Origin: Delftia acidovorans
GTDB taxonomy: Bacteria; Pseudomonadota; Gammaproteobacteria; Burkholderiales; Burkholderiaceae_C
Direction: 5' to 3'
Assembly: GCA_031286585.1 (NCBI GenBank)
Contig: JAITUC010000038.1
Coordinates: 682,001-746,000, forward strand
Length of the DNA: 64,000 nucleotides
A program made the position numbers and the translations under genes. Position 1 is the first letter of the stretch. The number at the start of each line of letters is the position of its first letter. The notes under the pieces were generated by a model. It made no database searches and was not told the DNA's origin. It saw only the letters and a program-made list of their open reading frames with translations. Of the stretch, positions 36,397 to 43,567 are shown one piece after another.

Positions 36397-36457
36397 TGAC
36401 CTCCTACAGTCGCTCCCATGGCCTTCTCGCCATGCATTCAAACCACTGGGAGCCTTC

Positions 36458-37093
36458 ATGAACGACTCGATCAAGCCTCTGCGCTTTTACTTCCACCCCC
36501 GCTCGCGCGCCGTCATCACGCGCTGGATGCTGGAGGAATGTGGCGCCCGCTATGAGCCCGTGCGGCTGGAATTCGGCAGCACCATGAAGTCCGCCGACTA
36601 CCTGGCCATCAATCCCATGGGCAAGGTCCCCGCCCTGGTGCACGGCGATACCGTGATCACCGAACTGGCCGCCATCCTTGCCTATCTGGCCGACATCTTT
36701 CCCGAACGTCGGCTTGCACCGGCTGTGGACAGCCCGCTGCGCGGCAGCTACCACCGCTGGATGTTCTTCCTGGCCGGCCCCGTCGAGGCCGTGATGACGG
36801 CCAAGAGCCAGGGCCACCTGGAGCAGCAGACGGCCGACCAGGCCATGTCCGCCGGCTACGGCCGCTATGACGACGTGGTGCAGACGCTGCGCCAGGCCGT
36901 GGCCGGCAGGCGCTACCTGTGCGGTGACCAGTTCACCGCGGCCGACGTGCTCATGGCCAGCTATCTGCGCTGGGGCACCATGATGAAGCTGCTGCCCGCG
37001 CTGCCCGAGTTCAGCGACTACGGCCAGCCGCTGATGGAACGCCCGGCCTCGCTGCGCTCCATCCAGCTCAACGAAGCGGACCTCGCGGCCTAG
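36458..37093 (+). CDS. Glutathione S-transferase family protein
   Basis: A 211-residue cytosolic enzyme. The N-terminal thioredoxin-like domain has LRFYFHPRSRAVITRWMLEE and the glutathione-contact NPMGKVPALVHGDTVITELAAIL; the helical C-terminal domain has RYLCGDQFTAADVLMASYLRWG. It conjugates glutathione to electrophiles or reduces disulfides. The regulator just upstream and the operator between them suggest induction by a toxic compound. A Tyr/Ser catalytic residue is likely the Ser in PRSRAV. Confidence 0.88.
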   Translation: MNDSIKPLRFYFHPRSRAVITRWMLEECGARYEPVRLEFGSTMKSADYLAINPMGKVPALVHGDTVITELAAILAYLADIFPERRLAPAVDSPLRGSYHRWMFFLAGPVEAVMTAKSQGHLEQQTADQAMSAGYGRYDDVVQTLRQAVAGRRYLCGDQFTAADVLMASYLRWGTMMKLLPALPEFSDYGQPLMERPASLRSIQLNEADLAA

Positions 37094-37242
37094 CCGGCAT
37101 AAGCTCAGACAGGTTTGCGGGCGGGGCCCGGGCGGCCCCGCCATCCAGCCGTCACCGGCAGCGGCTACCATCGGGGGTTGGATCGCCGCCTGGCGTTTCC
37201 TGAACGCCATTCTTTCCCAGCCCTTCCCGACTCCCGCCGCGC

Positions 37243-38469
37243 ATGCCTGCCTTTTCCTTCGAAGCCCTGGATGCCCAAGGTCAGACCCGCAAGGGCACGA
37301 TCGAAGCCGACAACGCGCGCGCCGCGCGCAGCCAGTTGCGAGCCCAGGCCCTGGTGCCCATGGCCGTGGAGATCGTGGCCTCGGGCTCTGCATCCGGCCC
37401 GCAGGGTGGCGCCTCGCGCTGGCTGACCCGTCCCGTACTCGGATCCACAGGGCTCACCGTGTGGACGCGCCAGATGGCGGGCCTGGTGGCCTCGGGACTG
37501 CCCATAGAGCGCGCCCTGGCCGCCCTTTCCGAAGAAGCCGACGACCCGCGCCAGCACCACCTCGTGGCCGCGCTGCGCGCCGAGGTCAACGCGGGCTCCA
37601 CCTTCGCCCGCGCCCTGGCCCAGCACCCGCGCGAGTTCTCCGATATCTACTGCGCCGTGATCGGCGCCGGCGAGGCCAGCGGCAGCCTGGGCCCGGTGCT
37701 GGAGCGGCTGGCCGACGACCTGGAATCGCGCCAGGCCCTGCAGTCCAAGCTCATTGGCGCAGCCCTGTACCCGGCCATCGTGACCCTGGTGGCCATCGTC
37801 ATCGTGCTGTTCCTGGTCAGCTACGTGGTGCCCCAGGTGGCCAGCGTGTTCGCCGGCACCAAGCGCGCCCTGCCCTGGCTCACCGTGGCCATGCTGGCAC
37901 TCAGCGACTTCGTCCGCAGCTATGGCTGGGCCGCGCTGCTCGCCCTGGTGCTGGGCGCCGTGGGCTTCCGGCTGTCCATGAAGAATGCCGTGCTGCGCGA
38001 GCGCTTCGACGCCTGGTGGCTGCGCCTGCCGCTGATCGGCCGGCTGGCGCGCAACTACAACGCGGCACGCTTTGCCGGCACGCTGGCCATGCTGGCGGGC
38101 GCAGGCGTGCCCATCCTCAAGGCCTTGCAGGCCGCCGCCGAGACCCTGGGCAACCGAGCGCTGCGCGCCGACGCCATGGACGCGCTGGCCCTGGTGCGCG
38201 AGGGCGCGCCGCTGGCCTCGGCCCTGGCCCAGAAAAAGCGCTTCCCGGGCCTGATCTCCATGTTTGCCCGCCTGGGCGAGCAGACCGGCCAGCTGCCCGT
38301 GATGCTGCAGCGCGCGGCCAACCAGCTGTCCACCGAGGTGCAGCGCCGCGCCATGCACCTGGCCACCATCCTGGAGCCGCTGCTGATCGTGGCCATGGGC
38401 ATGGTCGTGGCCCTGATCGTGCTGGCCGTGCTCATGCCCATCATCCAGCTCAACCAGTTCGTCAAATAG
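37243..38469 (+). CDS. gspF: Type II secretion inner-membrane protein GspF
   Basis: A 408-residue polytopic platform protein with two repeated cytoplasmic four-helix domains. Signatures are FSFEALDAQGQTRKGTIEAD at the start, LTVWTRQMAGLVASGLPIERAL, FSDIYCAVIGAGEASGSLG, MFARLGEQTGQLPVMLQRAA and three membrane segments, the last being LIVAMGMVVALIVLAVLMPI. It normally follows gspE directly; here 3 kb with four unrelated genes intervene. A 5'-nucleotidase gene starts 16 bases downstream. Confidence 0.95.
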   Translation: MPAFSFEALDAQGQTRKGTIEADNARAARSQLRAQALVPMAVEIVASGSASGPQGGASRWLTRPVLGSTGLTVWTRQMAGLVASGLPIERALAALSEEADDPRQHHLVAALRAEVNAGSTFARALAQHPREFSDIYCAVIGAGEASGSLGPVLERLADDLESRQALQSKLIGAALYPAIVTLVAIVIVLFLVSYVVPQVASVFAGTKRALPWLTVAMLALSDFVRSYGWAALLALVLGAVGFRLSMKNAVLRERFDAWWLRLPLIGRLARNYNAARFAGTLAMLAGAGVPILKALQAAAETLGNRALRADAMDALALVREGAPLASALAQKKRFPGLISMFARLGEQTGQLPVMLQRAANQLSTEVQRRAMHLATILEPLLIVAMGMVVALIVLAVLMPIIQLNQFVK

Positions 38470-38485
38470 CGAAAGGCGCAGCCCC

Positions 38486-39406
38486 ATGCCCGTGACCCTG
38501 CAGGACAAGCTGGTCGTCGCCATCTCCTCGCGGGCGCTGTTCGACTTCGAGGAGGAGAACCGGCTGTTCGACGCCGGTGACGAGCAGGCCTACATGCGCC
38601 GCCAGCTGGACCTGGTGCACCAGCCCGCGCGCCCGGGCATCGCCTTCCCGCTGGTGCGCAAGCTGCTGGCCTTCAATACGCCCGAAGTGCAGCGCGTGGA
38701 GGTGATGATGCTGTCGCGCAATGACCCGGCCAGCGGCATGCGCGTCTTCGCCTCGGCCAAGGCGGCCGACATGCACATCGAGCGCGGCGTGTTCACGCGC
38801 GGGCGCGATCCGTTTTCCTACCTGCGGCCGCTGGGCGCGCACCTGTTTCTCTCGGCCAACGAGGTCGATGTGCGCAGGGCGCTGTCCATCGGATTTCCTG
38901 CGGCGCGCGTGATGGTCGACTCCACGCCCGCAGGCGACCGCTACCCGCAGGAGGTGCGCATCGCCTTCGACGGCGATGCCGTGCTGTTCTCCGATGAGGC
39001 CGAACGCGTCTACCAGCAAGGCGGCCTCCCGGCCTTTCTGCGCCACGAGGTATCCCATGCCGCCACGCCGCTGGCGGAGGGGCCGTTCAAGCCGCTGCTG
39101 GTGGCGCTTCACCGGCTGCAGCAGCAGGCGGACTCGTCCCAGACCATGCGCATTCGCACGGCCCTGGTGACGGCACGCAGCGCTCCGGCGCATGAGCGCG
39201 CCATCCGCACCCTGCTGGAATGGGGCATTGCGGTGGACGAGGCCATGTTCCTCGGCGGTCTGGAAAAGGGCCCGTTCCTGCGCGAGTTCGAGCCGGACTT
39301 CTTCTTCGACGACCAGACCGGCCACGTCAACTCGGCCGCGCGCCATGTGCCGGCAGGCCATGTGAGCAGCGGCATCTCCAATCCGGACGCCGATCCTCCA
39401 AAGTAA
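38486..39406 (+). CDS. 5'-nucleotidase (cytosolic cN-I type)
   Basis: A 306-residue protein matching the bacterial 5'-nucleotidase family related to eukaryotic cN-I. The nucleophile region reads VVAISSRALFDFEEENRLF (here S-x-x-x in the position of the usual DxD), with VMMLSRNDPASGMRVFAS, LSANEVDVRRALSIGFPAARV, RIAFDGDAVLFSDEAE and DEAMFLGGLEKGPFLREFEPDFFFDD. The DGDAVLFSDE block supplies the aspartates of the HAD-like active site. It should dephosphorylate AMP or IMP. It is tightly linked to gspF (16 bases) without functional connection. Confidence 0.8.
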   Translation: MPVTLQDKLVVAISSRALFDFEEENRLFDAGDEQAYMRRQLDLVHQPARPGIAFPLVRKLLAFNTPEVQRVEVMMLSRNDPASGMRVFASAKAADMHIERGVFTRGRDPFSYLRPLGAHLFLSANEVDVRRALSIGFPAARVMVDSTPAGDRYPQEVRIAFDGDAVLFSDEAERVYQQGGLPAFLRHEVSHAATPLAEGPFKPLLVALHRLQQQADSSQTMRIRTALVTARSAPAHERAIRTLLEWGIAVDEAMFLGGLEKGPFLREFEPDFFFDDQTGHVNSAARHVPAGHVSSGISNPDADPPK

Positions 39407-39468
39407 ACAATTGCAAAGGGCGGACCGGCCGTGCTTGCAAATGCCGGTTCCATGCCCAAATAAAGCCC

Positions 39469-39933
39469 ATGCATTTTCCCCTCATGAACCGCTCTGCCCT
39501 GCTGCGCCGGCCCCCGCTGCTGCAGGCCGCCGTCGTGGTGCTGCTGACCAGCGCCTTCATGCTGCCCGCCGCGCGTGCGCAGGCGGCAGAAAACGCAGCC
39601 ACCGAGCAGGCAACGGCCAACCCGGCGCCGCTGACAAAGGGGGAGATCAAGGCCCAGCGTGAATTCAATATGCTGGACTTCAACAAGGACGGCAAGCTCA
39701 GCCGCGCCGAGGTGGCGCTGTTCCCGCGCCTGTCGGCGGCCTTCGACGAGGCCGACACCGACAAGGACGGCTACGTCTCCTATGCGGAGGTGCAGGCCTT
39801 TGCCGTCAAGTACCGCGCCGAACGCGACAAGGCAAAGGCCAAGGCGCAGGCCGAAGAAGCAAAGGCCGCCGAGCATGCGGCGGCCGCACCCGCTGCCAGG
39901 GACAAGAAGGAAGGCGAAGGCTCAAAGGATTGA
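39469..39933 (+). CDS. Exported EF-hand protein
   Basis: A 154-residue protein (149 if the ATG at 39484 is used). An N-terminal hydrophobic segment (LLQAAVVVLLTSAFMLPAARAQA) is read as a signal peptide, so the protein is probably periplasmic. Two canonical EF-hand loops follow: DFNKDGKLSRAE and DTDKDGYVSYAE, spaced about 30 residues. The C-terminus is a Lys/Ala/Glu-rich helix. It likely binds calcium; no enzymatic domain is visible and the neighbours do not suggest a role. Confidence 0.8.
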   Translation: MHFPLMNRSALLRRPPLLQAAVVVLLTSAFMLPAARAQAAENAATEQATANPAPLTKGEIKAQREFNMLDFNKDGKLSRAEVALFPRLSAAFDEADTDKDGYVSYAEVQAFAVKYRAERDKAKAKAQAEEAKAAEHAAAAPAARDKKEGEGSKD

Positions 39934-39957
39934 GCCTTCTTGCCGCGCCCCTGACAC

Positions 39958-40392
39958 TCAAAGACCGCCGGTACGCTTGACCTTGGGTTCCGAATAGGTC
40001 AACGGTTCATCGCGCACCTGCATCTTGTTGCGGGCCACATCGTCGGCCTTGCTGACCTCCTGGGCCTGCTCCACGGCCATGGCGCTGGCGCGCCACATGG
40101 ACTGGATGAACTCGATGAGCTGCTTGGAGATCGGTTCCTTGGGCGGCTCCTCGACCTCTTCCTTTTGCTTGATCTCCTCGGCCAGCGTCCAGTCGCGGTT
40201 TTCCTGGTCCACCACGGATGGCTTTTCAGGATCGCGCACCACCCGGCCCTCGCCGATGCGGTCCGTGGATTCGACGGCGTTGGTGGCGTTCACGGGACGC
40301 ACGGGCACCGCGCCCGACGCACCGGTGGAGTACAGATCGGCGCTTTGCGGGCGCCACGGTATGGGTGATCGGTCAACAGGTGGAATTGGCAT
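39958..40392 (-). CDS. Hypothetical protein, charged, Pro-rich N-terminus
   Basis: A 144-residue protein I do not recognise. The first third is Pro/Ser-rich (PIPPVDRSPIPWRPQSAD), the middle is acidic with KQKEEVEEPPKEPISKQL, followed by one plausible amphipathic helix (LIEFIQSMWRASAMAVEQAQ). No signal peptide, membrane segment or cysteine is present. It may be largely disordered with a short docking helix. An eight-base inverted repeat (GGCGGGAA facing TTCCCGCC, 40424-40440) lies just upstream of its start. Confidence 0.6.
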   Translation of the reverse strand: MPIPPVDRSPIPWRPQSADLYSTGASGAVPVRPVNATNAVESTDRIGEGRVVRDPEKPSVVDQENRDWTLAEEIKQKEEVEEPPKEPISKQLIEFIQSMWRASAMAVEQAQEVSKADDVARNKMQVRDEPLTYSEPKVKRTGGL

Positions 40393-40547
40393 GGCTCGAC
40401 CCTCTTGCTGGATGTGTGCTGTGGGCGGGAATTTCCCGCCGTCGCCTCATCATCGACAGAAGCTGAAAGAACTGAAGCGCTTTTTTTGAAAGACGCTTCG
40501 GCCTGCCTCAAACCAAGGGTAAACCCCTTGTTCACCCCGACCGGGCG

Positions 40548-41051
40548 CTAGAGGAAACGCTCCAGCAGCTTGCGCGAGGTGCGGTCCAGCGCCGTGCTGT
40601 CGGGCACGCTGAACTGCACGCCGTCCTGGCTGGTGATCATGAGATGCGTGCGGCCCGACAGGCGACGGATGTCCTCCTCGGCCTTGAGCACGAGCTGCAC
40701 GGGTCCCCGGTCGGTCTCCAGGTCCCAGGTACTGGGCGTGGAAAAGCCGGACACCTTGTGGATGCGCTGGATGACGGGCACGAACTCGCGCACGGCCAGG
40801 TCTTCCTCGATCAGCGTGCGGGCCTGCGCCGGCAGATGGTCCATGTGGTCCACCCACAGCGCCTCCTTGCCATCGACAGAGACCAGGGAAAGGCCTTCCA
40901 GCGGCGCGGCAATGGGAAAGGCGCGCACGGGCACCACGGATTCATGGCGCGTGCCATCGGCCAGGATCAGCACCAGGCGGCCATGGGCGTTGCGCTCCAT
41001 GCGCACGCCGCTCAGATCGGCGCCGGCAGCGGAATGTTGGGCGTTGGACAT
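40548..41051 (-). CDS. DUF1854 protein, cyanophycin-associated
   Basis: A 167-residue protein of the DUF1854 family. Blocks seen are GVRMERNAHGRLVLILADG, FPIAAPLEGLSLVSVDG, EALWVDHMDHLPAQARTLIEEDL and REFVPVIQRIHKVSGFSTPS, then WDLETDRGPVQLVLKAEEDIRR. It has no membrane segment or signal peptide. It lies three bases downstream of the ABC protein on the same strand, divergent from two cyanophycin synthetases; this linkage recurs in the family. Its molecular role is unknown; it could be a cytosolic partner of the transporter. Confidence 0.85.
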   Translation of the reverse strand: MSNAQHSAAGADLSGVRMERNAHGRLVLILADGTRHESVVPVRAFPIAAPLEGLSLVSVDGKEALWVDHMDHLPAQARTLIEEDLAVREFVPVIQRIHKVSGFSTPSTWDLETDRGPVQLVLKAEEDIRRLSGRTHLMITSQDGVQFSVPDSTALDRTSRKLLERFL

Positions 41052-41054
41052 GGC

Positions 41055-43349
41055 TTATTCCTCGATGGTGGTTGCGGCCAGGGTCAGGCCTGCGGCCTGG
41101 GCGTCCTCTTCGGCGCGCCGCGCCTGGGCCTGGTACAGGCGCCAGTAGGCGCCCTGCTTTTCCATCAGCTCGTCGTGCGGGCCCACTTCCACGATCTCGC
41201 CCCGGTCCATGACCACCAGGCGGTCGGCCTTGCGCAGCGTGGACAGGCGGTGGGCAATGGCGATCGTCGTGCGGCCCTGCACCAGATTGTCCAGCGCCTT
41301 CTGGATCTCCTTCTCGGTCTCGGTATCCACGGCCGAGGTGGCCTCGTCCAGAATCAGGATGCGCGGGTCGATCAGCAGTGCGCGCGCAATGGAGATGCGC
41401 TGGCGCTCGCCGCCCGACAGGCCCTGGCCGCGCTCGCCCACCAGGGAGTCGTAGCCGTGCGGCAGGCGCAGGATGAATTCATGGGCATGGGCCGCACGGG
41501 CCGCCGCCACGATTTCCTCGCGCGTGGCGTCGGGCTTGCCGTAGGCGATGTTCTCGGCAATGGTGCCGAAGAACAGGAAGGGCTCCTGCAGCACCAGGCC
41601 GATGTTGCTGCGGAAGTCCGAGACCTTGAGCCTGCGGATGTCCACGCCATCGAGCTGGATGGAGCCCTCGCTCACGTCATAGAAACGGCTGATCAGGTTG
41701 ACCAGGGTGCTCTTTCCCGAGCCGCTGTGGCCGACCAGGCCGATCATTTCACCCGGGCGAATCTGCAGATCCAGGTTCTTGATGACGGCGCGGCTGCCGT
41801 AGCGAAAGCTCAGGTTGTCCAGCGTGATGGCACCTTGCACGCGCGGCAGCTTGACCGGGTTGACCGGGTCGGGCACGTTGCTCACGTGGTCCAGGATGTC
41901 GAAGATGCGCTTGGCGCCGGCTGCCGCCTTCTGCGTGACCGAGACGATGCGGCTCATCGAGTCCAGGCGGCTGTAGAAGCGGCCGATGTAGGCGATGAAG
42001 GCCGTCAGGATACCGACCGTGATCTGGCCGCCGGCCACCAGCCAGATGCCGAAGCCCCAGACCACGAGCAGACCGATCTCGGTCAGCAGCGTCACCGTGG
42101 GCGTGAACAGCGACCAGGTCTTGTTGACCTTGTCGTTGGCCTGCAGGTTGACCAGGTTGGCCTGGGCGAAGCGGTCGGCCTCGCGCTTTTCCTGGGCGAA
42201 GGCCTTGACCACGCGGATGCCGGGAATGGTGTCGGCCAGCACATTGGTCACTTCGGACCAGACGCGGTCGATCTTCTCGAAACCCGTGCGCAGGCGGTCG
42301 CGCACCAGGTGGATCATCCAGGCGATGAAGGGCAGCGGCACCAGGGTGACCAGGGCCAGCCACGGATTGATGGAGAACAGGATGACCGAGGTCATCACGA
42401 TCATCAGCACGTCGGTGGCGAAATCCAGCGCATTCAAAGATAGAAACAAATTGATGCGATCTGTTTCCGCTCCGATGCGCGCCATCAGGTCGCCCGTGCG
42501 CTTGCTGCCGTAGTAGTCCAGCGACAGCGTCAACAGGTGGTTGTAGGTGGTGGTGCGCAGATCCGACCCTATGCGCTCGGACACCTTGGCCAGCACGAAA
42601 GTGCGCGCCCAGCCCAGACCCCAGGCCACCAGCGCCGCCGCCAGCAGGCCGCTCAGGTAGAAGACCACGAGGCTGCTGTCGATCTGCTGCCCGTTCTGGA
42701 ACGGGATGAGGATCTTGTCCACGATGGGAATGGTCAGGTAGGGCGCCACCAGGGTGGCGCCCGTGGAGGCCAGCGTCAGCAGAAAGCCGAGCAACAGCTG
42801 GTGCCGGTAGGGGCGGGCAAAGCGCCACAGGCGCAGCAGCACCCATGTGGAGGTCTGCGGGCCCTGCTGGCGCGCACAGGCCGGGCATTCGTCGGCCTCG
42901 GGGGGCAGCTCGGCCTGGCAGGCCGGGCAGCGGGGCACGTCGTCCTCGGGCTCGGCAAAGTCCTCGCCGCGCGCCAGGCGCTCGCGCTCATGGTCGAACT
43001 GCTGCAGCAGGCGCAGCACGGCCGCCTGGTGGCGCAGCGTGAAGCGCCACAGCGCCAGCCGCGCCGCAGGGCCGTGCAGTTCGAGGTTGCCCACGCCCCC
43101 GTGGTCCAGCGTGCGCAGATTCTGATCGATGGATAGCATCCACTCACTCCACTGCTGATCCGCAGGATCGCAGGCGAGGAGCCGCTGGTTGGTCAGCACA
43201 ACCCAGCCTTCGCCGAAGCGCATGTCGAGGGTCAGGTCAACCGGGACGAGGGCCAGCACGTTTTCATTGGAAGCGAGTCTGGCTCGCAGCCCAGCCCCGC
43301 GGGGGCTGGCAAGGAAGGCCGAAACGTCCACAGAATGGTGTTCTTGCAT
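41055..43349 (-). CDS. ABC exporter-like fusion protein with zinc ribbon, cyanophycin-associated
   Basis: A 764-residue protein. Residues 1-130 form a soluble domain with MRFGEGWVVLTNQRLLACD; then a four-cysteine ribbon (CPACQAELPPEADECPAC, about 140-157); six membrane segments (about 175-465, starting LLRLWRFARPYRHQLLLGFL); and an ATPase with Walker A GLVGHSGSGKSTLVNL, signature LSGGERQRISIARALL and Walker B ILILDEATSAVDTETE. It is a half-transporter that should dimerise. The gene pairs with DUF1854 and is divergent from cphA genes. Substrate is unknown; a peptide, dipeptide or cyanophycin-related compound is possible. Confidence 0.85.
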   Translation of the reverse strand: MQEHHSVDVSAFLASPRGAGLRARLASNENVLALVPVDLTLDMRFGEGWVVLTNQRLLACDPADQQWSEWMLSIDQNLRTLDHGGVGNLELHGPAARLALWRFTLRHQAAVLRLLQQFDHERERLARGEDFAEPEDDVPRCPACQAELPPEADECPACARQQGPQTSTWVLLRLWRFARPYRHQLLLGFLLTLASTGATLVAPYLTIPIVDKILIPFQNGQQIDSSLVVFYLSGLLAAALVAWGLGWARTFVLAKVSERIGSDLRTTTYNHLLTLSLDYYGSKRTGDLMARIGAETDRINLFLSLNALDFATDVLMIVMTSVILFSINPWLALVTLVPLPFIAWMIHLVRDRLRTGFEKIDRVWSEVTNVLADTIPGIRVVKAFAQEKREADRFAQANLVNLQANDKVNKTWSLFTPTVTLLTEIGLLVVWGFGIWLVAGGQITVGILTAFIAYIGRFYSRLDSMSRIVSVTQKAAAGAKRIFDILDHVSNVPDPVNPVKLPRVQGAITLDNLSFRYGSRAVIKNLDLQIRPGEMIGLVGHSGSGKSTLVNLISRFYDVSEGSIQLDGVDIRRLKVSDFRSNIGLVLQEPFLFFGTIAENIAYGKPDATREEIVAAARAAHAHEFILRLPHGYDSLVGERGQGLSGGERQRISIARALLIDPRILILDEATSAVDTETEKEIQKALDNLVQGRTTIAIAHRLSTLRKADRLVVMDRGEIVEVGPHDELMEKQGAYWRLYQAQARRAEEDAQAAGLTLAATTIEE

Positions 43350-43567
43350 GTTGAGTTGTTTTTCCCGCCCCTGGCGGCTCCTGGTGTCATGCGGGCAACC
43401 GCAGCTCCCCGGTGGATATCCCGCGCTTTGCACGGCATACCCTGCTCAACGCGCCAACCCTGGTTTAGGCTGACAGCCGCGCGCATGGGCTTTCTGGGCG
43501 CACAATCCTCTCCCATTCTCCGGCGATCCGCACCCGGGTCGTCGCTCACGCTTACCCGTTGATCGAC

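Noticed and set aside
37120..37142. GC-rich hairpin before gspF as a terminator
   Set aside because: A nine-base stem is present but no T-run follows on either strand; at most a factor-dependent stop.
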